64,000 nucleotides of DNA from positions 1,674,001 to 1,738,000 of the forward strand of contig NZ_CP150481.1 in NCBI RefSeq assembly GCF_047922965.1, written 5' to 3'. A program made the translations under genes and the position numbers. Of this stretch, positions 1 to 7,988 are shown one piece after another (positions within the stretch are counted from its first letter, which is position 1; every line of letters starts with the position of its first letter). A model generated the notes under the pieces. That model saw only the letters and a list, made by a program, of their open reading frames with translations. It was not told the origin of the DNA and did no database searches. Origin of the DNA: Neptunicella plasticusilytica (lineage in GTDB: Bacteria > Pseudomonadota > Gammaproteobacteria > Enterobacterales > Alteromonadaceae).

Positions 1-277
1 CCGTTACGTTCGACTGTTGCAAGGCGTTGGATGCCGCCGATACGGAGTAAGGAACTGAGCATGCAGGGATAACAATTCGATTATCTATTGGCATGGCTTC
101 CACAGCGATATCGCTATTACTGTTGCTGGCGAGTTGTTTAAGCACATAGTCTTCTCCAAGCTGCATAATTTTTTTATGCGGATCAGAATGTTCTAAAGCT
201 TGGCAATTAAGGCCGATAAACACTAAGGCAAAAAGCGTTCGTTTGAGTATTGTCATATGAGTCAATCTTTTTTTCAT
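1..277 (-). CDS. flgA: Flagellar P-ring assembly chaperone FlgA (partial, 3' end outside the window)
   Basis: Only the N-terminal third is present; the frame is open to the window edge. The translation begins with a basic segment (MKKRLTH) and a hydrophobic signal peptide ending near NCQA, as expected for a periplasmic protein. A Cys-containing stretch (IPACSVPY) matches the N-terminal beta region of FlgA, which helps FlgI form the P ring. It is divergent from cheV, the usual flgA/cheV arrangement in Alteromonadales and Shewanella. An in-frame ATG at 256 is an alternative start and neither has a strong ribosome binding site. The identification rests on signal peptide, local motif and gene order, because the diagnostic C-terminal SAF domain is not in the window. 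Confidence 0.72.
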   Translation of the reverse strand, partial: MKKRLTHMTILKRTLFALVFIGLNCQALEHSDPHKKIMQLGEDYVLKQLASNSNSDIAVEAMPIDNRIVIPACSVPYSVSAASNALQQSNVT

Positions 278-369
278 GTTCACTTTTATTCACTTTGACT
301 ATGCTTAAACACTAATTCGTGTATCTTAGTGTCATTATTCAGGCGAATTGTTGGTATAAAACCTAGAAA

Positions 370-383
370 GGCAATATTCGTGC
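370..383 (+). promoter_or_regulatory. Weak sigma-54-like promoter upstream of cheV
   Basis: A GG dinucleotide (370-371) and a GC dinucleotide (382-383) are separated by exactly 10 bases, and the site lies 27 bases before cheV. The flanking bases fit TGGCAC-N5-TTGCT poorly, so this could be chance. The flgA-cheV gap (278-410) holds nothing else recognisable. Confidence 0.25.
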
Positions 384-410
384 CTGACTTGATTGATAGT
401 GGAGTAATAG

Positions 411-1340
411 ATGGCGGGAGTTCTTGATTCAGTTAACCAGCGCACGCAATTGGTTGGTGCTAACCGGCTAGAGTTATTGCTATTTAAGTTAAATGGCCGT
501 CAACGTTTTGGCATCAATGTGTTTAAAGTACGGGAAGTACTACAATGTCCTCCATTGACATCGATGCCCAAATTAAATCCCTATGTTCGTGGTATTGCCC
601 ATATTCGCGGACAAACCATTTCGGTGATTGATTTAAGCATGGCAACCGGCGGTAAAGCCATTGATCAACTGGATAAGCGATTTATAATCATTTCCGAGTA
701 TAATCGCTCGATTCAGGGCTTTCTGGTTGATTCGGTTGAACGCATTATTAATATCAACTGGGATTCGGTTATGCCGCCACCTAAAGGGTCGGGGCGCAAA
801 AGCTACTTAACCGCAGTAACCGAAATTGATAAAGAACTGATCGAAATTCTGGATGTTGAAAAAATCCTGCACGAAATATCGCCCATCAATACCGATGTCA
901 GTGATTCGGTCACTGCCAATCTGGATGTGAGCAGTATTAAAGATAAAATTATCTTTATCGCGGATGATTCATCAGTGGCCAGAAATCAGGTCAAAAAAGC
1001 GTTAACCGTATTGGGCCTGAAGATTGAAATGGCCAAGAACGGCCTGGAAGCGCTGAACCGGTTAAAAGAAATTGCAGAAGAAACAGGTGATGTGACCGAT
1101 CAGGTCGGGGTGCTGGTATCGGATATTGAAATGCCGGAAATGGACGGTTATACCCTGACAGCAGAAATTAAAGCCAATCCCAAGTTAAAGAATCTGCATA
1201 TTATTTTACACACTTCACTTAGTGGTATTTTTAATCAGGCGATGGTTCAAAAAGTTGGAGCGGATGACTTTATCGCCAAATTCCACCCGGACGAATTAGC
1301 ATCGGCAGTTAAAAAATGGTTAGGCGTTGATAATTTATAA
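411..1340 (+). CDS. cheV: Chemotaxis coupling protein CheV (CheW domain plus receiver domain)
   Basis: The protein couples chemoreceptors to the CheA kinase and can itself be phosphorylated. Residues ~20-165 form a CheW-like domain (GINVFKVREVL, VRGIAHIRGQTISVIDL). Residues ~180-305 form a response-regulator receiver with the acidic pair in FIADDSS, the phospho-acceptor Asp in VSDIEMPEMDGY and the conserved Lys in FIAKFHP. The 309-residue length is normal. It is directly followed by cheR, and the cheV-cheR-flgB order is the conserved flagellar layout of Alteromonadales, Vibrio and Pseudomonas. The ATG start is preceded by a modest GTGGAG. All key receiver residues are intact. Confidence 0.96.
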   Translation: MAGVLDSVNQRTQLVGANRLELLLFKLNGRQRFGINVFKVREVLQCPPLTSMPKLNPYVRGIAHIRGQTISVIDLSMATGGKAIDQLDKRFIIISEYNRSIQGFLVDSVERIININWDSVMPPPKGSGRKSYLTAVTEIDKELIEILDVEKILHEISPINTDVSDSVTANLDVSSIKDKIIFIADDSSVARNQVKKALTVLGLKIEMAKNGLEALNRLKEIAEETGDVTDQVGVLVSDIEMPEMDGYTLTAEIKANPKLKNLHIILHTSLSGIFNQAMVQKVGADDFIAKFHPDELASAVKKWLGVDNL

Positions 1341-1349
1341 GGAATCTGT

Positions 1350-2183
1350 GTGTCATCCAATGATTTTGATGCCAGCAATTATTTAGAATTTTGCAATTAT
1401 CTGGAAAGGCAGTGCGGCATCGTTTTAGGTGCCAATAAGCAGTATCTGGTGCGTAGCAGGCTGGCGCCTTTGGTAGCCAGGTTTTCATTGGAAAACCTGG
1501 CGTCGTTATTAACCAAATTTACTCGTGGCATGGATCGGCAATTAAATGCCGCTGTAGTCGACGCGATGACCACCAACGAAACTTTATGGTTTCGGGATAC
1601 TTATCCGTTTGAAATCCTTAAAAACAAGCTTCTGGATAATTTTACTGGTAAGCGGGTACCGATAAGGATCTGGTCGGCGGCCTGTTCCTCAGGTCAGGAG
1701 CCTTATTCAATTGCCATGACTATTCATGAGTACATGCAGAACAAACCTGGCGCTTTTCCCGGCGGGATACAAATTATTGGTACTGATATCTCATCCGACA
1801 TGCTGGAACGCTGTAAAAAGGCCGAATATAATAACTTGTCCTTGGGGCGAGGATTGTCTGCCGAGCGCCGCACAAAATTTTTCGAAGATGTCGGTAACGG
1901 TGATATGCGGGTCATTAAACCGGTCAGGGACATGGTCAGCTTTAAGCCGATCAATTTACTCGAATCTTATACCTCACTGGGCAAGTTTGATCTGGTTTTT
2001 TGCCGTAATGTCCTTATTTATTTTTCGGCAGAAATCAAAACGCGTATATTGCAACAAATTGCCGCTGGTTTGCAGCCGGGTGGCATTTTAATGGTGGGCG
2101 CGTCCGAATCGATGAGCGGATTGTCCGACAAATATACTCTGCATCGTTGCTCTCCCGGAATGTATTACTCCAAAAAACAATAA
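1350..2183 (+). CDS. cheR: Chemotaxis protein methyltransferase CheR
   Basis: CheR methylates glutamate side chains on chemoreceptors using S-adenosylmethionine. An N-terminal helical domain (~1-75) is followed by a methyltransferase fold with the SAM loop IWSAACSSGQEPYS, the ATDIS-type acidic strand (IIGTDISSDML) and the motif FDLVFCRNVLIYF. The length of 277 residues is typical. The start is GTG, supported by AAGGA six bases upstream at the end of cheV; the cheV-cheR gap is 9 bases, so they are probably cotranscribed. Nothing is missing. Confidence 0.96.
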   Translation: MSSNDFDASNYLEFCNYLERQCGIVLGANKQYLVRSRLAPLVARFSLENLASLLTKFTRGMDRQLNAAVVDAMTTNETLWFRDTYPFEILKNKLLDNFTGKRVPIRIWSAACSSGQEPYSIAMTIHEYMQNKPGAFPGGIQIIGTDISSDMLERCKKAEYNNLSLGRGLSAERRTKFFEDVGNGDMRVIKPVRDMVSFKPINLLESYTSLGKFDLVFCRNVLIYFSAEIKTRILQQIAAGLQPGGILMVGASESMSGLSDKYTLHRCSPGMYYSKKQ

Positions 2184-2228
2184 ATTACCTCCCATATTGG
2201 CGATTATCTCTAATCTGGCCGAATAGTT

Positions 2229-2244
2229 TGGCATAGCAATTGCT
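2229..2244 (+). promoter_or_regulatory. Sigma-54 promoter of the flgBCDE operon
   Basis: TGGCATAGCAATTGCT matches the sigma-54 consensus TGGCAC-N5-TTGCW at 10 of 11 specified positions, with GG and GC exactly 10 bases apart. It lies in the cheR-flgB gap 31 bases before the flgB ATG. Class II/III flagellar operons of related bacteria are transcribed by RpoN with the FlrA/FlrC activators, so the placement is as expected. Confidence 0.82.
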
Positions 2245-2274
2245 ATAAATTCTCCATCAAGCAGGAGAACGACT

Positions 2275-2679
2275 ATGGCAATTAGCCTCGACAAATTAAT
2301 CGGCTTTCATCAAAAAGCATTAACCGTGCGCAACGATCGCATGGAAATGATTGCCGGTAATCTGGCCAATGCTAATACCCCCGGCTATAAAGCTAAAGAT
2401 ATTGACTTTAAAACCGCCATGCAAAGCGCCCAGTACCAACGCGGCCATAGCCTGACCACCACTGACGACAAGCACATTAAAGCCAAGATGCAGTCTACCG
2501 ATGCTGTTATGTATCGCTCACCGCTGCAACCCGATACCGGCGATGGTAATGATGTCGATGTGCAGGTGGAACGAAATGAATTTCTGGATACAGGTATGCG
2601 TTATCAAGCCACTATCCAGTTCTTGAACGGAAAAATTAAAGGTATGAAAAAAGCCATTAGCGGAGGACAAGGCGGATGA
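2275..2679 (+). CDS. flgB: Flagellar proximal rod protein FlgB
   Basis: FlgB is a rod subunit of the basal body, exported by the flagellar type III system. The N-terminal region has the rod-protein motif NLANANTPGYKAKD, and the C-terminal helix (LDTGMRYQATIQFLNGKI) is the other half of the D0 coiled coil. The 134-residue length is normal. A GCAGGAG ribosome binding site precedes the ATG. Its stop overlaps the flgC start (ATGA), so translation is coupled. Confidence 0.96.
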   Translation: MAISLDKLIGFHQKALTVRNDRMEMIAGNLANANTPGYKAKDIDFKTAMQSAQYQRGHSLTTTDDKHIKAKMQSTDAVMYRSPLQPDTGDGNDVDVQVERNEFLDTGMRYQATIQFLNGKIKGMKKAISGGQGG

Positions 2680-3098
2680 GTCTTTTCAATGTAATGCAAA
2701 TCGCCTCTACCGGTATGAGCGCCGAAAACGTCAGATTAAATACTGTCGCCAGTAATATCGCCAATGCCAATAGTGTCAGCAGCAGTTATGACGCCACCTA
2801 TAAGGCCCGTCATCCGGTGTTTGCCGCAGAAATGCAAAAAGCCACCGATGATCAAATGAAGGGCGTCGGGGTGCAGGTGTTAGGTGTGGTCGAAAGCCCT
2901 AAACCGCTGCAAATCGAATTTAACCCCAATCACCCTATGGCTGATCAGGATGGTTACATTTATAAACCGAACGTGAATATTGTCGAGGAAATGGCCGATA
3001 TGATTTCTGCGTCCAAATCCTATGAAACCAATGTTCAGGTGACGGATACCACCAAACGGATTTTCCGTCGGGTACTGCAACTTGGCCAGGGCCAGTAA
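2676..3098 (+). CDS. flgC: Flagellar proximal rod protein FlgC
   Basis: This rod subunit, adjacent to FlgB in the basal body, has the N-terminal ASTGMSAENVRLNTVASNIANANS motif region typical of the FlgB/C/E/F/G/K family, split here as STGMSAENVRLN and ASNIANANS. Its C-terminal helix includes MISASKSYETNVQV. The 140-residue length fits the family. It overlaps flgB by four bases and is followed after 10 bases by flgD with an AAGGAG site. Confidence 0.96.
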   Translation: MSLFNVMQIASTGMSAENVRLNTVASNIANANSVSSSYDATYKARHPVFAAEMQKATDDQMKGVGVQVLGVVESPKPLQIEFNPNHPMADQDGYIYKPNVNIVEEMADMISASKSYETNVQVTDTTKRIFRRVLQLGQGQ

Positions 3099-3108
3099 GG
3101 AGTAAATC

Positions 3109-3792
3109 ATGGTCGATAGTGTTAACAATACAGGATTGGGTAACAACTATTACTGGCAAGAGGAAGCGGTGCCTGAAGGCAACCAGAACGGTCAGCTGAC
3201 TCAGGAAGATTTCTTTTCCCTGCTGACTGAACAGTTGTCTAACCAGGACCCCACCAAGCCGGTGGATAATGATCAGATGATCGCGCAAATGACCCAGTTC
3301 ACTATGGCCGACAGTCTGTCCCAACTGAACGAGAAATTTGACAGTTTTGCCGCGTCGATGACCTCCAACCAGGCGCTACAAGCCTCCAGTCTGATTGGCC
3401 AGAATGTGCTGGTGCAGGGTAATCAGGGCGTATTGGAAGAAGGCGGCAATGTTAGCGGTATGGTGATTACCGACCAGGCTGCCTATTCGATGAAAATAAC
3501 CATTGAAAACAGTTATGGCGAAACCGTTAAGGTGATCCCGGTAGGCGACCATGAAGCTGGCAATATTCAATTTAACTGGGACGGCACCGACCAGAATGGC
3601 AATGTTATGCCGCCCGGCAATTATAAAATTAAAGCCAATGCCACTGTGGGTGGTGAATCAACCGAATTAGTCACTGCCATGCATCGGCATGTTGACAGTG
3701 TCAGCCTGGCGTCCAGTAGTCAGGGCATTATTCTCAATCTTCAAGGTGAGCAGAGCGTTAAGCTGGCTGACGTATTAGAGATTGGTAGTTAA
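3109..3792 (+). CDS. flgD: Flagellar hook assembly (scaffolding cap) protein FlgD
   Basis: FlgD caps the growing hook and is released when the hook is complete. The N-terminal segment has the characteristic EDFFSLLTEQLSNQDPTKPVDNDQMIAQMTQF region (shown in part by LSNQDPTKP). The C-terminal half holds the FlgD Ig-like/tudor domains (NWDGTDQNGNVMPPGNY). The length is 227 residues. An AAGGAG site lies 9 bases before the ATG. It sits between flgC and flgE as usual. Confidence 0.95.
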   Translation: MVDSVNNTGLGNNYYWQEEAVPEGNQNGQLTQEDFFSLLTEQLSNQDPTKPVDNDQMIAQMTQFTMADSLSQLNEKFDSFAASMTSNQALQASSLIGQNVLVQGNQGVLEEGGNVSGMVITDQAAYSMKITIENSYGETVKVIPVGDHEAGNIQFNWDGTDQNGNVMPPGNYKIKANATVGGESTELVTAMHRHVDSVSLASSSQGIILNLQGEQSVKLADVLEIGS

Positions 3793-3808
3793 CGAGGAGA
3801 AATAATCG

Positions 3809-5206
3809 ATGTCTTTTAATATTGCATTAAGTGGTGTAAATGCCGCTCAAAAAGATTTGGATACCACCGCCAATAATATTGCCAACGTTAACACCGTCGG
3901 ATTTAAAGAATCCCGAGCCGAGTTTGGTGACGTGTATGCGGCATCATTGTTAGCCGGTGGCAAAACCAAAGTGGGTGACGGGGTGCTAACCCAGGAAATC
4001 GCCCAGCAATTTAGCCAGGGTAGTTTGCAATTTACCCAGAACGCGCTGGATTTGGCGATTACCGGTAACGGCTTTTTTGCTACCGTACCGGAAGTGTCGT
4101 CGCGCGATTTCTCTTTTACTCGTGCCGGTATGTTTAAACTGGATGCCAACAATTTTGTGGTAAATTCCAATGGTGATAACTTATTGGGCTTTCCGGTTAA
4201 CCCGGATGGTACTTCGGCTTCGGTAGCACTGAGTACGACTGTGCCGGTGCGTATTCCAGATTCGTCCGGTTCACCGCAACCCACCACGGAAGTAGACTTA
4301 AAAATGAATTTGCCAGCCGGCGATACCGCGCTGGATCCGGCTGATTTTGATCCGGCCGATCCGTTGACTTATAATGCTGCAACCTCAGTCACCATCTATG
4401 ACTCTCTGGGTGATAGCCATGTACAGACTTTCTATTTTATTAAAGACAGTACTTCGGCAGCCAATGAGTGGATAATGGTAAATTCCGTTGACGACAATCT
4501 GGTTGATATCACTAATTCAGATGGTACAAATGCTACCCCAACTAGTGCACCCGCGGCTCCAATTGCTAATCAAGCAGGGGGCAATACAGGTAATGCGGTA
4601 GCCGCTTCCAGACTTATTTTTAGTAGTGGTGGTGACTTTATTGCCATTGAATCCGCAGATGGTGCAGCACAGACTGATTCCAAACTGCTTACTGAAGCGT
4701 TAGGAGCGACTATTTTAGCCAATGGCTCCGATCCTACGCAAGATATCACGATTGATTTTAATTTAACTGCGGGTGTGGCTACCCCGGATGAACCCACCCA
4801 GTTTGCTTCCGCATTTGAGGTGACATCACTGGAACAGGATGGTTTGCCGGTAGGTCGATTAACCGGGATTGATATTGGTCCGGATGGTTTGGTACGGGCT
4901 ACTTACTCCAACGGCACCTCCGAGCCGATTACCCGGGTGGCACTGGTGCGTTTTGCCAATGATCAGGGCCTAACCCAGCAAAGTAATACCCAGTGGCAAG
5001 AAAGTATTCTCTCCGGTGAAGCGCTGGCAGGTGAAGCTACCACTGGTACCTTTGGGGATATTAATTCATCGGCACTGGAACAGGCCAACGTCAACCTGAC
5101 CTCCGAACTGATTGATATGATTATTGCCCAGCGTAACTTCCAGGCCAACTCAAGGGCACTGGAAGTCAATAACCAGCTGAATCAGACAGTACTGAATATC
5201 CGCTAA
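3809..5206 (+). CDS. flgE: Flagellar hook protein FlgE
   Basis: FlgE polymerises into the hook that joins rod and filament. The N-terminus (ALSGVNAAQKDLDTTANNIAN) and C-terminus (LIDMIIAQRNFQANSRALEV) give the paired D0 helices. The central ~300 residues are the variable surface domains, Thr/Ala/Asp-rich, with a low-complexity patch near residues 235-260. At 465 residues it is somewhat longer than the ~400-residue enteric hook protein. The ribosome binding site is GAGGAG. It is the last gene before a strong terminator and so ends the flgBCDE transcript. Confidence 0.95.
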   Translation: MSFNIALSGVNAAQKDLDTTANNIANVNTVGFKESRAEFGDVYAASLLAGGKTKVGDGVLTQEIAQQFSQGSLQFTQNALDLAITGNGFFATVPEVSSRDFSFTRAGMFKLDANNFVVNSNGDNLLGFPVNPDGTSASVALSTTVPVRIPDSSGSPQPTTEVDLKMNLPAGDTALDPADFDPADPLTYNAATSVTIYDSLGDSHVQTFYFIKDSTSAANEWIMVNSVDDNLVDITNSDGTNATPTSAPAAPIANQAGGNTGNAVAASRLIFSSGGDFIAIESADGAAQTDSKLLTEALGATILANGSDPTQDITIDFNLTAGVATPDEPTQFASAFEVTSLEQDGLPVGRLTGIDIGPDGLVRATYSNGTSEPITRVALVRFANDQGLTQQSNTQWQESILSGEALAGEATTGTFGDINSSALEQANVNLTSELIDMIIAQRNFQANSRALEVNNQLNQTVLNIR

Positions 5207-5232
5207 CGGATTTGATAAAACCGCTATTTACT

Positions 5233-5258
5233 AGGCCACCGCAAGGTGGCCTTTTTTT
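5233..5258 (+). terminator. Rho-independent terminator after flgE
   Basis: The stem AGGCCACC / GGTGGCCT with loop GCAA is followed directly by a run of seven T. It separates flgBCDE from flgF and matches the presence of a new sigma-54 promoter downstream. Confidence 0.9.
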
Positions 5259-5323
5259 GTTCTAAAGCCTTTGACTCGAAGTCGCGACGTGTCGGTGAAT
5301 AAAAACCAAAACTGTTAATCTCT

Positions 5324-5388
5324 GTAGGTCGGGCTTTAACCTGTCAGGTGTTGTGTGAAGCTATTTGACGGCATAAATGCCGACCTAC
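5324..5388. repeat. REP-like palindromic element in the flgE-flgF gap
   Basis: Two 23-base arms face each other about 19 bases apart. The outer nine bases are perfectly inverted (GTAGGTCGG at 5324-5332, CCGACCTAC at 5380-5388), and about 18 of 23 positions match over the full arms. The short size, imperfect palindrome and intergenic location resemble REP elements mobilised by RAYT transposases. The rest of the 455-base flgE-flgF gap holds only the terminator and a sigma-54 promoter. Confidence 0.6.
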
Positions 5389-5596
5389 CTCAGTTTTTTC
5401 GAGACTAAAGTTGCTCCTGCCTCAGGTGAAAGATATTTAGCTCGAGGGCTCAAAATACCGATGACAAACGCGCAGAACATTCGGGGTTTATGCTGATTTT
5501 AGCTCACCGTCCAAACCCGCTATTTGCAGCTAGTTTCTTTCTCTGTGTTCCCAGTGTCGCTTTGGTGAATATCGCCTTTCATTTTTATTCCTCTGA

Positions 5597-5612
5597 TGGC
5601 ATCAATATTGCT
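5597..5612 (+). promoter_or_regulatory. Sigma-54 promoter of the flgF operon
   Basis: TGGCATCAATATTGCT fits TGGCAC-N5-TTGCW with GG and GC exactly 10 bases apart, and is near identical in layout to the promoter before flgB. It lies 50 bases before the chosen flgF ATG. It also rules out the upstream in-frame start at 5596, which would lie inside the promoter. Confidence 0.82.
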
Positions 5613-5661
5613 AAGTATTTATATAAATCTATATAAATCGAGTCAGAGTCAATTAATTGTC

Positions 5662-6405
5662 ATGGATAAAATGCTTTATATCGCCAGCAGTGGCGCCAGC
5701 CAGGACTTGTTAGGTACGGCGCTGCGCTCCAATAATCTGGCCAACGCCCAGACTAACGGCTTTAAAGCCCAGCTGGAGCAGGCGCGTGCAATGCCAGCCT
5801 TTGGAGAAGGCTTGCCTACTCGTGTTTTCGCGATGACTGAATCTCCCACCAATGATTACGAAGGTGGTGCCATGATCCAGACGGGGCGTAATCTGGATGT
5901 TGCCGTGCAAGGTAATGGCTGGTTGGCAGTAAATGATAGTCAGGGTAATGAGGCTTACACCCGCGCGGGCAGCCTGCATGTGGACCAAATTGGCATGCTA
6001 ACCGATTCTGCCGGTAATCCGGTGATTGGTGATCGGGGCCCCATGCAATTACCTATTCCTCTGGCCAGTATCAGTATTGCCAATGACGGTACCATTTCAG
6101 TTCAACCTCAGGGCGCGCCAGCCAATGTGCAGGAAGAAGTGGGGCGGTTAAAACTGGTGAATCCGGATAATAAACAAATTCAGCGTGGTCTGGACGGGTT
6201 GTTTCGTCAGAAAGACGGCCAAATAGCCGCAGCCGATGCTAATGTCCAAATCCGTAATGGCATGCTGGAAAACAGCAATGTCAATCCAATTGAGGAAATG
6301 GTCAGTCTGATTAGCCTGCAGCGCCATTATGAAATGCAGGTCAAACTAATGAAAAAAGCCAGCGAACTCGATGCCCAGGGTAACAATATGATGAGGATCC
6401 TGTAG
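5662..6405 (+). CDS. flgF: Flagellar distal/proximal rod protein FlgF
   Basis: FlgF is a rod subunit between FlgC and FlgG. From the chosen ATG the protein is 247 residues and begins MDKMLYIASSGAS, the usual FlgF N-terminus, followed by SNNLANAQTNGFKA. The C-terminal helix contains EMVSLISLQRHYEMQ. The frame is open 22 codons further upstream, but that extension has no family similarity and crosses the sigma-54 promoter. The ribosome binding site is weak. It heads a run of seven same-strand flagellar genes (flgF-flgL). Confidence 0.94.
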   Translation: MDKMLYIASSGASQDLLGTALRSNNLANAQTNGFKAQLEQARAMPAFGEGLPTRVFAMTESPTNDYEGGAMIQTGRNLDVAVQGNGWLAVNDSQGNEAYTRAGSLHVDQIGMLTDSAGNPVIGDRGPMQLPIPLASISIANDGTISVQPQGAPANVQEEVGRLKLVNPDNKQIQRGLDGLFRQKDGQIAAADANVQIRNGMLENSNVNPIEEMVSLISLQRHYEMQVKLMKKASELDAQGNNMMRIL

Positions 6406-6501
6406 GCAATATTCTGCCCATTACCGGCAACGGCAATGACAGAAATGAATTGAATTTTTACGGCTATCTTGCCGTGTAGCAGTTTTAAGTGGAGGTGAGC
6501 A

Positions 6502-7290
6502 ATGCATCCAGCACTATGGATAAGCAAAACCGGACTCGATGCGGCACAAACCGATGTGTCAGTAATTTCCAATAACCTGGCCAATGCCAGTACTGTCGGT
6601 TTTAAGAAAAGTCGAGCGATATTTGAAGATTTGCTTTATCAAAATATCAACCAGCCGGGTGGCCGCTCTTCCGCCGATACCGAACTGCCATCAGGGTTGA
6701 TGTTAGGCGCCGGTAGTAAAGTGGTGGCCACTCAGAAAGCCTTTACCCAGGGCAATATGATCACCACGGAAAACTCACTGGATATGATGATTCAGGGCGA
6801 CGGATTTTTCGAAATACTGCAACCTGATGGCACTATTGCCTATACCCGAAATGGCCAGTTTACTCTGGATGATACCGGTCAGATTGTCACGCCTGGAGCT
6901 GGCTTCCTATTGCAACCCAATATTACTGTGCCGGAAGACGCGATAAAACTGACGGTTTCCCAGGAAGGTGAAGTGTCAGCCACTATACCGGGTCAGGCCG
7001 ATCCTGTGGTACTGGGACAAATTACCATTTCCAATTTTATTAACCCGACCGGCTTGCAGCCAATCGGTCAGAATTTATATCTTGAGTCTGCGGTCAGCGG
7101 TGCGCCATTACAGGGAGTTCCTGGCTTGCAGGGACTGGGCTCCATAGTGCAGGGCTCGTTGGAAACCTCTAACGTGAATGTGACCGAAGAACTGGTTAAC
7201 CTGATTGAGAGCCAACGGCTTTATGAGATGAACTCTAAAGTTATTTCCTCGGTCGATCAGATGCTTGGCCAGGTAATTCAGCAACTTTAG
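6502..7290 (+). CDS. flgG: Flagellar distal rod protein FlgG
   Basis: FlgG forms the distal rod that passes through the P and L rings. The family start (MHPALWISKTGLDAAQTD), the NNLANASTVGFKKSRA motif and the C-terminal LVNLIESQRLYEMNSKVI helix are all present, with a normal length of 262 residues. A strong GGAGGTGA site precedes the ATG. The 96-base gap from flgF contains a small ACGGC/GCCGT hairpin without a T-tract and is probably transcribed through. Confidence 0.95.
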   Translation: MHPALWISKTGLDAAQTDVSVISNNLANASTVGFKKSRAIFEDLLYQNINQPGGRSSADTELPSGLMLGAGSKVVATQKAFTQGNMITTENSLDMMIQGDGFFEILQPDGTIAYTRNGQFTLDDTGQIVTPGAGFLLQPNITVPEDAIKLTVSQEGEVSATIPGQADPVVLGQITISNFINPTGLQPIGQNLYLESAVSGAPLQGVPGLQGLGSIVQGSLETSNVNVTEELVNLIESQRLYEMNSKVISSVDQMLGQVIQQL

Positions 7291-7301
7291 CGGGTGATCT
7301 G

Positions 7302-7982
7302 ATGAAATCCTTGATCGTCATTATTCTGTCAGTACTGATGGTGGCTTGTAACAGCACTCCGGTGCGCGAAACCTTGCCCAATGATCCGTTTTATGCGCCG
7401 GTTATTCCCGAAATGCCACAACATAAAATTGGCGCAGACGGTTCCTTGTTTCAGACCGATATGGCCAACAGTCTTTATTCTGATGTGAAAGCGCGCCGGG
7501 TGGGCGATATTATTACCGTGGTACTCAGTGAAAATACCAGTGCCAGTAAATCAGCTACTACCGATTTTAGTAAAGATACCTCGGTGGACGTGCAGCCTAT
7601 TACGGGATTGGGCGGCAACCCTATTAATATCGGTAATCAATCCATACAGTTGGGCTTGAATGCCGGTAACGAATTTCAGGGTGATGCGCAAGCCAATCAG
7701 CGTAATAGCCTAAACGGCAATATTTCGGTGACTGTGGTGCAAATCTTGGCCAACGACAATCTGGTGGTTAGAGGTGAGAAATGGCTAACCCTGAATAACG
7801 GCGACGAATATATCCGCCTGACCGGCATTATCCGTTCTGCGGATATCAGCCCGCAGAACGAAGTGCAGTCAACCAAAATCGCCAATGCCCGTATTCAATA
7901 TAGCGGCACCGGTGATTTCGCTAATGCGCAACAACAAGGTTGGCTGACACGATTTTTTACCTCCGAATGGTGGCCTTTCTAG
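7302..7982 (+). CDS. flgH: Flagellar L-ring protein FlgH (lipoprotein)
   Basis: FlgH forms the outer-membrane L ring of the basal body. A short signal peptide ends in a lipobox (LMVAC, lipidated Cys near residue 16). The family core VGDIITVVLSENTSASKSA and the C-terminal TGIIRSADISPQNEV are present. The 226-residue length is normal. It follows flgG by 11 bases and precedes flgI by 6 bases. Confidence 0.95.
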   Translation: MKSLIVIILSVLMVACNSTPVRETLPNDPFYAPVIPEMPQHKIGADGSLFQTDMANSLYSDVKARRVGDIITVVLSENTSASKSATTDFSKDTSVDVQPITGLGGNPINIGNQSIQLGLNAGNEFQGDAQANQRNSLNGNISVTVVQILANDNLVVRGEKWLTLNNGDEYIRLTGIIRSADISPQNEVQSTKIANARIQYSGTGDFANAQQQGWLTRFFTSEWWPF

Positions 7983-7988
7983 GAGACT

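Noticed and set aside
5596..5661. An N-terminal extension of FlgF from the first in-frame ATG
   Set aside because: It overlaps the sigma-54 promoter at 5597-5612 and has no similarity to FlgF; the family start is at 5662.
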